Numbered from the stretch's first letter, positions 8,611 through 19,983 are shown. The stretch: DNA of 64,000 nt from Streptomyces chartreusis (GCF_008704715.1 NZ_CP023689.1:2728001-2792000); one strand, 5' to 3'. Notes: generated by a model from the sequence alone, not told the origin. Program-made: numbers and translations.

Positions 8611-9983
8611 TGCGCCGACTCCTCGTTCTCGTCCGTGGCGGGGGCGGCCCCGTCGGTGGCGGCGGCTTCCAGTTCCTCGGCCTCGTCGGCGACCGGCTCG
8701 TACACGAGCACCGCGCGGTTGTCGGGGCGCAGCCGGGCCTGGGCGACGGCCTTGACCTCCTCGGCGGTGACCTCGAGGACGCGCTGTACGGCGGTGAACG
8801 CCAGCTGCGGGTCGCCGAACAGGACGGCGTACCGGCACAGTTCGTCGGCGCGGCCCGCGACGGTGCCGAGCCGGTCCAGCCACTCGCGCTCCAGCTGGGC
8901 CTGCGCGCGCTCCATCTCCTCGGCGGTGGGGCCCTCCTGCGCGAAGCGGGCGAGCTCCTCGTCGACGGCCGACTCGATGACGGGCACCTCGACGTCACCG
9001 GAGGTCTTCACGTCCAGCCAGCCCAGCGAGGGCGCGCCGGCCAGGCGCAGCAGGCCGAAGCCGGCCGCGACAGCCGTACGGTCGCGGCGCACGAGGCGGT
9101 TGTAGAGGCGGGAGGACTCGCCGCCGCCGAGGACGGTCAGCGCCAGGTCGGCGGCGTCGCACTCGCGCGTGCCGTCGTTCGGGAGGCGGTAGGCGGCCAT
9201 CAGCGCCCGCGCGGGGACGTTCTCCTCGACGACCTCGCGCAGCTGCTCGCCGATGACCTCCGGCAGCGAGCCGTCGCGGGGGGCGGGCTTGCCGTCGTGG
9301 CCCGGGATGGAGCCGAAGTACTTCTCGACCCAGGCGAGCGTCTGCTCCGGGTCGATGTCGCCGACGACGGACAGAACGGCGTTGTTGGGCGCGTAGTAGG
9401 TGCGGAAGAACGCGCGGGCGTCCTCCAGGCTGGCCGCGTCCAGGTCGGCCATCGAACCGATCGGCGTGTGGTGGTACGGGTGTCCGTCGGGGTACGACAG
9501 CGCGGTCAGCTTCTCGAAGGCCGTGCCGTAGGGGACGTTGTCGTATCGCTGGCGGCGCTCGTTCTTGACGACGTCGCGCTGGTTCTCGAGGCTCACCTCG
9601 TCGAGCGCCGTCAGGAGGCTGCCCATGCGGTCGGCCTCCAGCCACAGCGCGAGCTCCAGCTGGTGGGTGGGCATGGTCTCGAAGTAGTTGGTGCGCTCGA
9701 AGCTGGTGGTGCCGTTCAGCGAGCCTCCGGCGCCCTGGACGAGCTCGAAGTGCCCCGTGCCCTTGACGCTGTTCGAGCCCTGGAACATCAGGTGCTCGAA
9801 GAGGTGGGCGAGTCCGGTACGGCCCTTGACCTCGTGGCGGGAGCCGACGTCGTACCAGAGGCAGACGGCGGCGACCGGCGTGAGGTGGTCCTCGGAGAGC
9901 ACCACGCGCAGGCCGTTGGCCAGGCGGTGCTCCGTCGCGGTGAGGCCGCCGGATTGTGCCTCCGGTGTGGCCGTGTGACCCAT
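8607..9983 (-). CDS. M16-family zinc metallopeptidase, catalytic partner
   Basis: A 458-aa M16 peptidase. H60-LFE-H64 is the inverted zinc motif HxxEH, and the downstream Glu ligand lies in SLENQRDVVKNERRQRYDN, so the active site is complete. The start MGHTATPEAQ is preferred over an ATG 54 bp upstream because the domain begins just after it. First gene of a two-gene operon with the non-catalytic paralogue, divergent from parC across a 420-bp gap. Confidence 0.93.
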   Translation of the reverse strand: MGHTATPEAQSGGLTATEHRLANGLRVVLSEDHLTPVAAVCLWYDVGSRHEVKGRTGLAHLFEHLMFQGSNSVKGTGHFELVQGAGGSLNGTTSFERTNYFETMPTHQLELALWLEADRMGSLLTALDEVSLENQRDVVKNERRQRYDNVPYGTAFEKLTALSYPDGHPYHHTPIGSMADLDAASLEDARAFFRTYYAPNNAVLSVVGDIDPEQTLAWVEKYFGSIPGHDGKPAPRDGSLPEVIGEQLREVVEENVPARALMAAYRLPNDGTRECDAADLALTVLGGGESSRLYNRLVRRDRTAVAAGFGLLRLAGAPSLGWLDVKTSGDVEVPVIESAVDEELARFAQEGPTAEEMERAQAQLEREWLDRLGTVAGRADELCRYAVLFGDPQLAFTAVQRVLEVTAEEVKAVAQARLRPDNRAVLVYEPVADEAEELEAAATDGAAPATDENEESAQ

Positions 9984-10403
9984 GGGCAAGGTGTCCTTCC
10001 GGTCGCGTGCACTGCCTTGTGCCGAGCAGTTCGGCATAAGTTCCTGCCACTGTATGCAGCGTGCGAAGGCTCGGCGAAGTTCCCGGTCAGAACGGCTCCC
10101 TCGGGACGCGCGTGTGGCGTGTGGGTCGGATGTGCCGTCTGTGTGCGGGGGCGATCACTCCGGCGAGTGAACGCTCGTGGGGCGTGAGCTTGCCACCGAG
10201 GTCGGAGTGTCCGTGCGGGCTCCCTCGTCCGGGCCCGTCGGTACTCGATGGCGTAGTCGGTCGCCGTCGGGGCCCGCCGTCGGCGACACTTCTCACGCGC
10301 CGGGCCGGAGCCCAACATCGGGTCCTGGTCGGTGGTTGTCAGTGCCGCGGTCCACAATGGTCCGCGTCAGATCCGTCCACGCTTCAGCAAGGAGCCGGCA
10401 GCG
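9984..10403. other. Divergent intergenic region between the M16 operon and parC
   Basis: This 420-bp gap must hold the promoters of both the M16 operon and parC. An AAGGAGCC ribosome site precedes parC. No convincing operator, hairpin or additional gene was seen. Confidence 0.6.
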
Positions 10404-12856
<2,453 letters not shown>

Positions 12857-12860
<4 letters not shown>

Positions 12861-14002
12861 GCGGGCGGGCCGTCCGGGCCCTGCTCATCCGTGCCCTGCT
12901 CGTCAGGGTCTTGCGCGTCCGGGTCCTGCCCGTCCGGGTCCTGCACATAGCGCAGAACGCCCCACATGCCGTGCTCGTCGGCTGCGTGTGGGGCGTCGCT
13001 CTTGCACCCCTCGAGGTCCTTGGCCAGGGCATCGGAGTCGATGCCGGATCCGATGAGGACGAGCTGGGTGAGGCGAGTACCGGCGTCGACATCGACGCCG
13101 GCCCACGGTTCCGGGTAGAAGCGCAGGAACGGCCCGACTGCGTGCACGGCATAGCGGTTCACGGCGTCGTGCGGCCCGAAGTCGACGTACCCCTTGATCC
13201 GGTACAGCCCCTCGGACCTGCTGTCCAGGAACCCCATCAGCCGCCGCGGATCGAGGGGCTGTTCGGAGACGAAGGACAGGCTGTCGTAGGCGGTGTGCAG
13301 GTGAGCGTGGTGACCGTCGTGGTCATCGCCGTCGCCGTCGCCGGTGTGCTCGTGCAGGTCGTCGAAGGACAGCTGCCCGATGCGCTCCTCGCTGGGCCGG
13401 CAGTCGAAGAGGAACTCCGGGTCGATACGGCCGTAGGTGGCCGGGACGACGGCGGCCCGGTCGGCCAGCTCACGGACCAGCCCGAGGACACGCCCGCCGT
13501 CCGGCGCCCGGTCGAGCTTGTTGACCACGACGAGGTCGGCGAGGGCGAGATGCCGGTCGATCTCGGGGTGCTTGGCGCGCGTGCCGTCGAACTCGGCTGC
13601 GTCGACGACCTCGACGAGCCCGCCGTACACGATGCCGGGATGCTCGCTGGCGAGCAGCATGCGCACGAGTTCCTGGGGCTCGGCGAGCCCGCTGGCCTCG
13701 ATGACGATGACGTCGATGCCGGTGGACGGCCTGGCGAGCCGCTCCAGATAGACGTCCAGCTCGCTCGCGTCGACCGCGCAGCACAGACAGCCGTTGCCGA
13801 GCGACACCGTGGAGTCGCCGAGCGCGCCGGCGACCGCCATCGCGTCGATCTCGATGGCGCCGAAGTCATTGACGATGGCCCCGACGCGGGTGCCTCCGCT
13901 GCGGTGGAGGAGGTGGTTGAGCAGAGTCGTCTTGCCGGAACCGAGGAATCCGGCGAGAACGACGACCGGAATCTGCTGCGGGCCGGGGCTCTGCTGACTC
14001 AA
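12857..14002 (-). CDS. CobW/COG0523 GTPase, probable metallochaperone
   Basis: A 381-aa G3E GTPase. The P-loop is GFLGSGKTT, the metal-binding signature GCLCC follows at GNGCLCCAVDA, and NKLD is the guanine-specificity motif. A His/Asp-rich loop (GDGDDHDGHHAHLH) precedes the CobW C-terminal domain. COG0523 proteins insert or move metals, often zinc, and are commonly Zur-regulated. The start is a TTG (LSQQSPGPQQ) with AAAGG 8 nt upstream; an ATG-initiated frame would add an implausible 49 residues. The tail is Asp/Gln-rich with repeated DPDGQDPDAQDPD. The exact metal is inference. Confidence 0.88.
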
Positions 14003-14325
14003 CGTGCGACCTTTCTCACGCCGACGGGTGCACCGGCTCGCGGCTCGGCGCACATACGAGGATCTGAATGCCGACCCAGGATACGAGCCGGAAGAATCTC
14101 CGCGAAGTGAACGATTGTTAGCTGCACTTGCCGGGCAGACGTTGGGCATGGCGCCGGAGTGTGCGACCCTCGCATCCCTCTGTGCGCCTCCTCTCCGCCT
14201 CCCCGCCGATCAGAGCCGCTCGGCACTCTGGGAGACGGCAAGCGCCGCCCACCGCTCGCCGGTCCCCTCCAGTCGACCCGCATCCCGACGACCGGCGGAC
14301 GGCCGCCTGATCGGGGGTAGTTGAC
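14003..14325. other. Divergent intergenic region (COG0523 / DUF6082)
   Basis: These 323 bp hold promoters for both genes. A locally AT-richer patch with GTGAACGATTGTTAGC lies near 14107. It shares some bases with Zur boxes but is not a good match, so no operator is called. Confidence 0.5.
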
Positions 14326-14877
14326 ATGGCCACACAGAAACGCTTCGCACGGAGGCTGGGTTCCACCGCGCTCACCCTCTTGGCAGCCACCGCCACGGTG
14401 GCGCTGACAGCGCGTCAATGGCGATCCGAGAAGACACGCCTGCACGAGCGACAGCTCGAGCTCGAGGAACTCGCGATCCGGCGAACAGCTCTGGCCCATC
14501 AACAGCGTATGCACTGGGAGTTGCTGGCGAGGGCCATCGACGACCCCTCCCTCGCGGCGGTGATCGACACCTACGACCAGAACATCCCGGCGGAGAGTCG
14601 CCGTCAGTTCCTTTACGCCAACGCCTGGTACGTCCACCTCTACCACCTCTACCAGGCAGAACTCCTGGACCGAGAGGAGCTGTACACACGCCTGCGGGAG
14701 TTCTTCCAGAGCGCCGTCTTCCGCGAGTACTGGGAGGCGTCGCGCCATATGCGAGCCAGCCTCGACGAGTCGTCCGTGGAAGCCCAGCTGGGGAAGATGG
14801 TCGACGGCCTCGTCCGCGACCTGGACGAATCCGATACGGACGAGTGGTGGGTCGTCGGCAATCCGCCGACGGACTGA
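14326..14877 (+). CDS. DUF6082-like membrane-anchored protein
   Basis: A 183-aa protein. Residues 8-28 (RRLGSTALTLLAATATVALTA is the core) form one hydrophobic N-terminal anchor. A charged amphipathic helix (about 35-55, likely coiled coil) follows, then a soluble helical domain rich in Tyr/Trp (FLYANAWYVHLYHLYQAEL; REYWEASRHMRASL). This pattern fits the Streptomyces family annotated DUF6082. No catalytic residues are recognised. The ATG is preceded by GGGGGTAG. It is followed by two small genes on the same strand that may belong to the same locus. Confidence 0.75.
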   Translation: MATQKRFARRLGSTALTLLAATATVALTARQWRSEKTRLHERQLELEELAIRRTALAHQQRMHWELLARAIDDPSLAAVIDTYDQNIPAESRRQFLYANAWYVHLYHLYQAELLDREELYTRLREFFQSAVFREYWEASRHMRASLDESSVEAQLGKMVDGLVRDLDESDTDEWWVVGNPPTD

Positions 14878-15091
14878 CGGACGCAACCAGGTCGGCCACT
14901 TGGCCCCCCAGCCCCGGACGCCTCTGCAACTTTTTGGTTGTCCGCCTCAAGTAGCGTGAGAGACACCAGTACGGTTCCCCCATCCGCCGGGGTTCACGGC
15001 CGCGTCCCTCACGTGAGGACACAGACGTTGCCTCAGCGGCGCGGGTCGCCATCCCGCATTCGGGCCTTCGGGCCAGGGAGGAGCCGGTGCC

Positions 15092-15226
15092 TTGAAGCTG
15101 ATCAACTGGCTCAAGGACCGGTGGAAGGACCACCTTCGACCACACGTCTCCTCGGAGAGGGTTTCCGTGACGTGCGATGTGGTGATCGTGGCCGCGTTGA
15201 TCCATCAGTGGTGGCCGTGGTCCTGA
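15092..15226 (+). CDS. Small amphipathic Trp-rich protein, 44 aa
   Basis: A short frame starting at TTG (read MKLINWLKDRWKDHLRPHVS) and ending HQWWPWS. The strong ribosome site GGGAGGAG lies 8 nt upstream and a stem-loop terminator begins 6 nt after the stop. Both lie exactly where a real gene would need them. The N-terminal half is an amphipathic basic helix; the middle (VVIVAALI) is a short hydrophobic stretch; the end has three Trp. No family is recognised. It could be a membrane-active small protein. Alternatively the transcript could be a small RNA and the frame chance. Confidence 0.55.
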   Translation: MKLINWLKDRWKDHLRPHVSSERVSVTCDVVIVAALIHQWWPWS

Positions 15227-15231
15227 AAAGG

Positions 15232-15265
15232 GTGAGTCCCAGCTGATTCATCAGCCGGGACTCAC
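15232..15265 (+). terminator. Terminator of the 44-aa gene
   Basis: GTGAGTCCC-A-GCTGA pairs with TCAGC-C-GGGACTCAC around TTCA, giving a 14-bp stem with one A/C mismatch. It begins directly after the stop of the 44-aa frame. Confidence 0.8.
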
Positions 15266-15635
15266 ACCACCGAGGCCGGGAGTTTCGTCCTCGCGATCCG
15301 TCGGGTGATGGCCGACAGGAGGGCGGACTCCCGGTCGCCTCCGCCGACATGGGCGTGAGTCGAAGCTTCACAATGCACTACTCAGTCCCATCAGGGCGAG
15401 GTCTCTTCACAAGGACACTTGAACGACGGCGGCCGACGAACCGGCATCGGGGCGCCGGCAGCCCACCCACCGACTCAGGGTCACCTAACGCCTAGTCCCT
15501 CAAATGCATGCACGCCGGGACACTACGGAGTGACGTTTTGTTGATCCAGCCTCAGGGCCCCGAGAATCATGAGACTGTGCTCCTCATCATTACACCCGTC
15601 ACCTCTAGCCTCAGTTGTTGTAAGGACCGGTACCT
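15266..15635. other. Intergenic region before the 78-aa gene
   Basis: These 370 bp are less G+C-rich than their surroundings near 15500-15620 (CATCATTACACCC, CTCAGTTGTTGTAAGG) and probably hold the promoter of the 78-aa gene. No further gene or repeat was seen. Confidence 0.5.
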
Positions 15636-15872
15636 TTGAAGATCGTGCGCCGCATCGGTGTGCCTCCAAGCGCCCGAGGCAGTAGTTCAGGAGCGACCTG
15701 CCCGGACGTGTTCGAACTCAGTGACGGCAACTTCGCCGTCATCGGCACCGAGGCCACCGAGGCGCTTGACCCGGAACTGCCCGCCGATGCCGCCCGCGCC
15801 GACTACGAGCGCATCGTCATCGTCAGCCGCGAGACTCTCATCCGCGCCAAGGCAGACATCCCCGACGCCTGA
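15636..15872 (+). CDS. Small conserved hypothetical protein, 78 aa
   Basis: The TTG start has AAGGA about 8 nt upstream. The protein is compact: a basic N-terminus (KIVRRIGVPPSARGS), then CPDVFELSDGNFAVIGTEAT and a conserved-looking tail ERIVIVSRETLIRAKADIP. I recognise the type as a small protein recurrent in Streptomyces genomes, often near other small regulatory or DUF genes, but with no known function. It is the third member of the 14.3-15.9 kb small-protein locus. Confidence 0.75.
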   Translation: MKIVRRIGVPPSARGSSSGATCPDVFELSDGNFAVIGTEATEALDPELPADAARADYERIVIVSRETLIRAKADIPDA

Positions 15873-16097
15873 CAGCCCCGCACGAGCACGCGTCCAACCG
15901 GACCCGTTCCGTCCCACTTCCCGGTCGCAAGCCACCCTTGAGCGAGCCGGGCCACCACCCACCCGGCGAGCAGCCGGTACCCCGTCGCTGCTCGATCTCC
16001 ACCGATGAGGCCTGGCGCCAGAACGGCACCAGGCCACACGCATGTCTGATGCCCCTTGAGCAGCACGGCGCCCCCTGAGCCCTCACGCCACGCCAAG

Positions 16098-16116
16098 TCA
16101 GGTTAGGCTCACCTCT
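16098..16116 (+). promoter_or_regulatory. Iron box (DmdR/IdeR-type operator)
   Basis: TCAGGTTAGGCTCACCTCT matches the iron-box consensus TTAGGTTAGGCTAACCTAA at 15 of 19 positions. It directly abuts the GTG start of the sucrase/ferredoxin-like gene, so a bound repressor would block transcription when iron is sufficient. No Shine-Dalgarno sequence fits between the box and the GTG, which suggests a leaderless or near-leaderless message. Confidence 0.82.
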
Positions 16117-17061
16117 GTGAGTACGTGCTCAACCGTCTCGCAGGACCTCGACGAGCCGATCGCGGGGACCGCGGCGACCGCGACGACATGGCTGCTGCTG
16201 GAGCAGCCCGGTCCGTGGGGTGCCAAGGCGCTCACCCAGAGCCACCTGGATCCCGCGCTGGGCCGCGCCCTGGAGGCCGCCGCGCAGGGCACGGGCGTAC
16301 GCATCGCGCTGATCCGCCGCCCCGGCCGCCACGCGGACTGCGGCGGGCCCGCCGAGCGCCAGGTCTACGTCGCCCACACCGTCCCCGGCAACGTATGGCT
16401 GCGCGGCGCCACGATCACCGACCCCCAGCACCTGCTCAACCTGGACTTCACCGCCCTCGGCATGGGCGACCACCACACCTTCGACTCGGTTCTCCAGGGG
16501 CAGCCCCACACAGGCGACCCCCTCGCGCTCGTCTGCACGAACGGCAAGCGCGACCGCTGCTGCGCCCTGCTGGGCCGCCCCCTCGCGGCGGAGCTTGCCG
16601 CCTCCGGGGTGGACGGGGTCTGGGAGGTCACTCACCTGGGCGGACACCGGTTCTCCCCCACGCTGCTCGTGCTGCCGTACGGCTACGCGTACGGCCGGGC
16701 GCAGGCCCATGCCGTCAAGGAAGTCCTGCACAGCGTCCAGGAGGGCCGGATCGTCGTCGAGGGCTGCCGCGGGAACTCGGCCTGGGAACGGCCCGGCCAG
16801 GCGGCCGAGCTGGCCGTCCGCAGGGCCACGGGCGAGGCCGCCGCCGAGGCACTGAGCGTCGTACGGACCGACGGCGCGGCCCCGCGGTGGGAGGTGACCG
16901 TCGCCCACGTGGACGGCCGGCACTGGCGAGTGAGCGTGGCCCAGGGCACCTCCGCACCGCCCCGCCCCGAGAGCTGCGGGACGTCGGTGCTCGGCTCGCC
17001 GGCGCGCATGGACGTGGTGGCGCTGCGCGAGCTGAGGACTACGACGGCACTGGCGAGCTGA
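16117..17061 (+). CDS. Sucrase/ferredoxin-like (thioredoxin-fold) protein, iron-regulated
   Basis: A 314-aa protein of the Suc_Fer-like family. Hallmarks are CTNGKRDRCCALLGRP and VWEVTHLGGHRFSPTLLVLPYG, the Cys/His set expected to hold a [2Fe-2S] cluster in a thioredoxin-like fold, followed by a C-terminal domain with VTVAHVDGRHWRVSV. Several actinobacterial relatives are iron-regulated and may act in ferric-siderophore reduction or redox chemistry; that role is inference, supported here by the iron box. The start is the GTG directly after the iron box. Confidence 0.88.
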   Translation: MSTCSTVSQDLDEPIAGTAATATTWLLLEQPGPWGAKALTQSHLDPALGRALEAAAQGTGVRIALIRRPGRHADCGGPAERQVYVAHTVPGNVWLRGATITDPQHLLNLDFTALGMGDHHTFDSVLQGQPHTGDPLALVCTNGKRDRCCALLGRPLAAELAASGVDGVWEVTHLGGHRFSPTLLVLPYGYAYGRAQAHAVKEVLHSVQEGRIVVEGCRGNSAWERPGQAAELAVRRATGEAAAEALSVVRTDGAAPRWEVTVAHVDGRHWRVSVAQGTSAPPRPESCGTSVLGSPARMDVVALRELRTTTALAS

Positions 17062-17434
17062 CTCGCAGGGCAGGGCGGCGGCGCTGCCCAAGGGGGCGTG
17101 CAGAGGCGCCCTGCCCGACCCGCACGCCCGTCTCGCCCCCGGCGGGCCACGCAACCCGCACGCCCGCCCGGAACCGCCCACGGCCCCACGCGACCCCGTA
17201 CGCCCCTCCCGACGTCCGCACGGGGCACACGGACCCCGACGCCCCGCCCGCCCCTCCTGACGTCCGCACAGGCCCACACGACCCGGTACACCGCGACCTC
17301 CGCAAGGGCCACACGCCCCCCCCGCAGTCCACCCCACACGCCCCTCCCCACACCCACAGCCCCACCCGCCCCCGCCGATCAGGAGATCCACGCCACATCC
17401 CCCTACGGCCCTCCCCACACCCCCACGTACCGTC
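17062..17434. repeat. C-rich, strand-biased low-complexity region upstream of the sensor kinase
   Basis: These 373 bp are dominated by C runs on the plus strand, including eight consecutive C at 17316-17323. Degenerate copies of CGCCCCTCCCGACGTCCGCAC occur around 17202 and 17249. The minus strand therefore carries many G tracts. No coding sequence is credible. The kinase start follows without a visible ribosome site. Confidence 0.6.
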
Positions 17435-19123
17435 ATGGATATGAGCCCCACTCCCCCCGCCCGTCGCCTGCGCCTGCATCTGCCCCGGCGGATGTTCGCA
17501 CAGGTGCTGCTGATGCAGGTGGCGATCGCCGCGGGGGTCGCGGTGCTCGCGACCGGACTCTTCCTCGCCCCGCTCAGCGACCAGCTCGACGACCAGGCGA
17601 TGCGCCGCGCGCTGGCGATCGCGCAGACGACCGCCGCCCAGCCGCAGATCGCCGAGGACCTGACGGACACGCCCGCCACGGCCGGCGGCCCGGTGCAGCG
17701 GGAAGCCGAGCGGATTCGTACGGCCACCAAGGCCGAGTACATCGTCGTGATGGACCGACGCGGGGTGCGCTGGTCGCACCCCACCCCCAGCGAGATCGGC
17801 AGGCTCGTCTCGACCGACCCGGGCCAGGCCCTCGCCGGCCACGACGTGATGCAGATCGACAGCGGCACCCTGGGCCGCACCGCCCGCGGCAAGGTCCCGC
17901 TGCGCGACAGCGACGGGAAGATCGTCGGGGCGGTCTCGGTCGGCATCGCCTACGACAGCGTGCGGGCCCGGCTGCTGCACGCCATCCCGGGGCTGTTCGC
18001 GTACGCCGGCGGTGCCCTGGCGGTCGGCGCGCTGGCCGCCTGGCTGATCTCCCGCCGGGTCCAGCGGCAGACCCGTGACCTGGCCTTCTCCGACATCTCG
18101 GCACTCCTCGCGGAACGCGAGGCGATGCTGCACGGCATCCGGGAGGGTGTCGTCGCCCTGGACCGCGGCGGTCGTATCCGCCTCCTCAACGACGAGGCGC
18201 GGCGCCTGCTCGGCATCGGTGACGAGGCCGTCGGCCGGTCCCTCGACGAGGCGCTCGGCGAGGGCCGTACCGCCGACGTGCTCGCCGGCCGGGTGACCGG
18301 CACCGACCTGCTCACGGTCCGCGGCCAGCGCGTCCTGGTCGCCAACCGCATGCCCACCGACGACGGCGGCGCCGTGGCCACCCTGCGCGACCGCACCGAG
18401 CTGGAGCAGCTCGGCAGGGAGCTCGACTCCACGCGTGGCCTGATCGACGCTCTGCGCGCCCAGGACCACGAGCACGCCAACCGCATGCACACGGTCCTCG
18501 GGCTGCTGGAGCTGGAGATGTACGACGACGCCGTGGAGTTCGTCGGGGAGGTCGTCGGCGACCACCGGGCCACCGCGGAGCAGGTCGCCGAGAAGATCCA
18601 GGACCCGCTGCTCGCCGCCCTGCTGGTCGGCAAGGCGACCGTGGCGGCCGAGCGCGGTGTCGCGCTGAGCCTGGCGGACCGCACGGGGCTGCCGGACCGG
18701 CTGATCGACCCCAGGGGCCTCGTCACGATCGTCGGCAACCTGGTGGACAACGCGCTGGACGCCACCGCGGGCACGCCGCACGCACGCGTGGAGGTCGAAT
18801 TGCAGGCCGAGGGCCGTATCGCGACGCTCAGGGTGCGCGACACGGGACCGGGAATCCCCGAGGAGCAACGCGAGTTGATCTTCACCGAGGGATGGTCCAC
18901 CAAGCAGCGCCCGGCCCACCGCGAGCGCGGCATCGGGCTCCCCCTCGTGCGCAGGCTCGCCGAACGGCAGGGCGGCAGCGCGAGCGTGGGCGAGGCGGCG
19001 GGTGGTGGCGCCGAGTTCACCGTGGTCCTGCCCGAGGCGCTGGCCGCGGCGGACCTGGAGCCGGCTCTCAGCGTGCCGTCGGATCCACATGCGCACACCG
19101 TCGCCGAGGAGGAGTCGCGATGA
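17435..19123 (+). CDS. Sensor histidine kinase, CitA/DcuS type
   Basis: A 562-aa membrane kinase. TM1 is about residues 20-47 (MFAQVLLMQVAIAAGVAVLA), followed by an extracytoplasmic PAS-like sensor to about 175. TM2 is about 178-205 and a cytoplasmic PAS domain about 215-320. The dimerisation helix has H345 in DHEHANRMHTV, the CitA-type phosphoacceptor. The ATPase domain has NLVDNALDA and DTGPGIPEE. CitA/DcuS kinases sense di- or tricarboxylates. The stop overlaps the regulator ATG (ATGA). The acetate symporter operon converges from the other side, a plausible but unproven target. Confidence 0.93.
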   Translation: MDMSPTPPARRLRLHLPRRMFAQVLLMQVAIAAGVAVLATGLFLAPLSDQLDDQAMRRALAIAQTTAAQPQIAEDLTDTPATAGGPVQREAERIRTATKAEYIVVMDRRGVRWSHPTPSEIGRLVSTDPGQALAGHDVMQIDSGTLGRTARGKVPLRDSDGKIVGAVSVGIAYDSVRARLLHAIPGLFAYAGGALAVGALAAWLISRRVQRQTRDLAFSDISALLAEREAMLHGIREGVVALDRGGRIRLLNDEARRLLGIGDEAVGRSLDEALGEGRTADVLAGRVTGTDLLTVRGQRVLVANRMPTDDGGAVATLRDRTELEQLGRELDSTRGLIDALRAQDHEHANRMHTVLGLLELEMYDDAVEFVGEVVGDHRATAEQVAEKIQDPLLAALLVGKATVAAERGVALSLADRTGLPDRLIDPRGLVTIVGNLVDNALDATAGTPHARVEVELQAEGRIATLRVRDTGPGIPEEQRELIFTEGWSTKQRPAHRERGIGLPLVRRLAERQGGSASVGEAAGGGAEFTVVLPEALAAADLEPALSVPSDPHAHTVAEEESR

Positions 19124-19800
19124 TCGAGGTCCTGGTCGTGGACGACGACACGCGCGTCGCGCGCGTCAACGCGGCCTACGTCGAGAAGGTGCCGGGCTTC
19201 CACGTCGCCGGCGAGGCGCACAACGCCGCCGAGGCGCTGCGCCGGGTGGAGGAGCTGCCTCAGCTGGACCTGGTCCTCATGGATCACTATCTGCCCGACG
19301 AGACGGGCCTCGCGGTCGTCCAGGAGATGCGCCGGCGCGGCCATCAGACCGACGTGATCATGGTGACCGCGGCGCGGGACATCACGACCGTGCAGGCGGC
19401 GATGCGGCAGGGCGCGCTCCAGTACCTGGTCAAGCCGTTCGCCTTCGCCGGCCTGCGCGCCAAGCTGGAGGCGTACGCGGAGCTGCGCCGCACCCTCGAC
19501 GGCGGCGGCGAGGCGGAACAGGCCGAGGTCGACAAGATCTTCGGCGCCCTGTCCGCCCCCACGGAGCCCGACCTGCCCAAGGGGCACTCCCCCACCACCG
19601 CGGAACTCGTACGGCAGGCCCTGATGAACTCCGAAGGCCCCCTGTCGGCCCAGGAGATCGCCGAACGGACCGGGGTGAGCCGACAGACCGCCCAGCGCTA
19701 TCTCAAGCTCCTGGAACGCACCGGCCGCGCCCGTCTGACCCTGAAGTACGGGGACGCGGGTCGCCCGGAACACCGTTACGTGTGGGCGACCCGCGCCTGA
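19120..19800 (+). CDS. Response regulator, CitB/DcuR type
   Basis: A 226-aa regulator. The receiver domain has D8-D10, the phosphoacceptor D55 (LVLMDHYLP) and LVKPF. The C-terminal helix-turn-helix (SAQEIAERTGVSRQTAQRYLKL) is the type paired with CitA-like kinases. It is translationally coupled to the kinase by a 4-base ATGA overlap. Downstream a weak 7-bp hairpin (19801-19836, GGCACGG/CCGTGCC) could help termination. Confidence 0.93.
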   Translation: MIEVLVVDDDTRVARVNAAYVEKVPGFHVAGEAHNAAEALRRVEELPQLDLVLMDHYLPDETGLAVVQEMRRRGHQTDVIMVTAARDITTVQAAMRQGALQYLVKPFAFAGLRAKLEAYAELRRTLDGGGEAEQAEVDKIFGALSAPTEPDLPKGHSPTTAELVRQALMNSEGPLSAQEIAERTGVSRQTAQRYLKLLERTGRARLTLKYGDAGRPEHRYVWATRA

Positions 19801-19983
19801 GGCACGGCCCGTGGGGGCGGGGGAAGGAACCGTGCCACCTCTTCATACGGACGCCGACCGCCGAATCGTCAGCCGCCGGCCGGCCAGGCCGCGGAGGGCT
19901 TGGCCATACATGGGCGCCGGGGACAGCCGTACGACGACGGAGAGAGCCGTACAACGGCTACGGCGACGGAACATCGGCCCGCT

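Noticed and set aside
14100-14125. Possible Zur box upstream of the COG0523 GTPase gene
   Set aside because: GTGAACGATTGTTAGC shares only part of the Zur consensus and lacks dyad symmetry.
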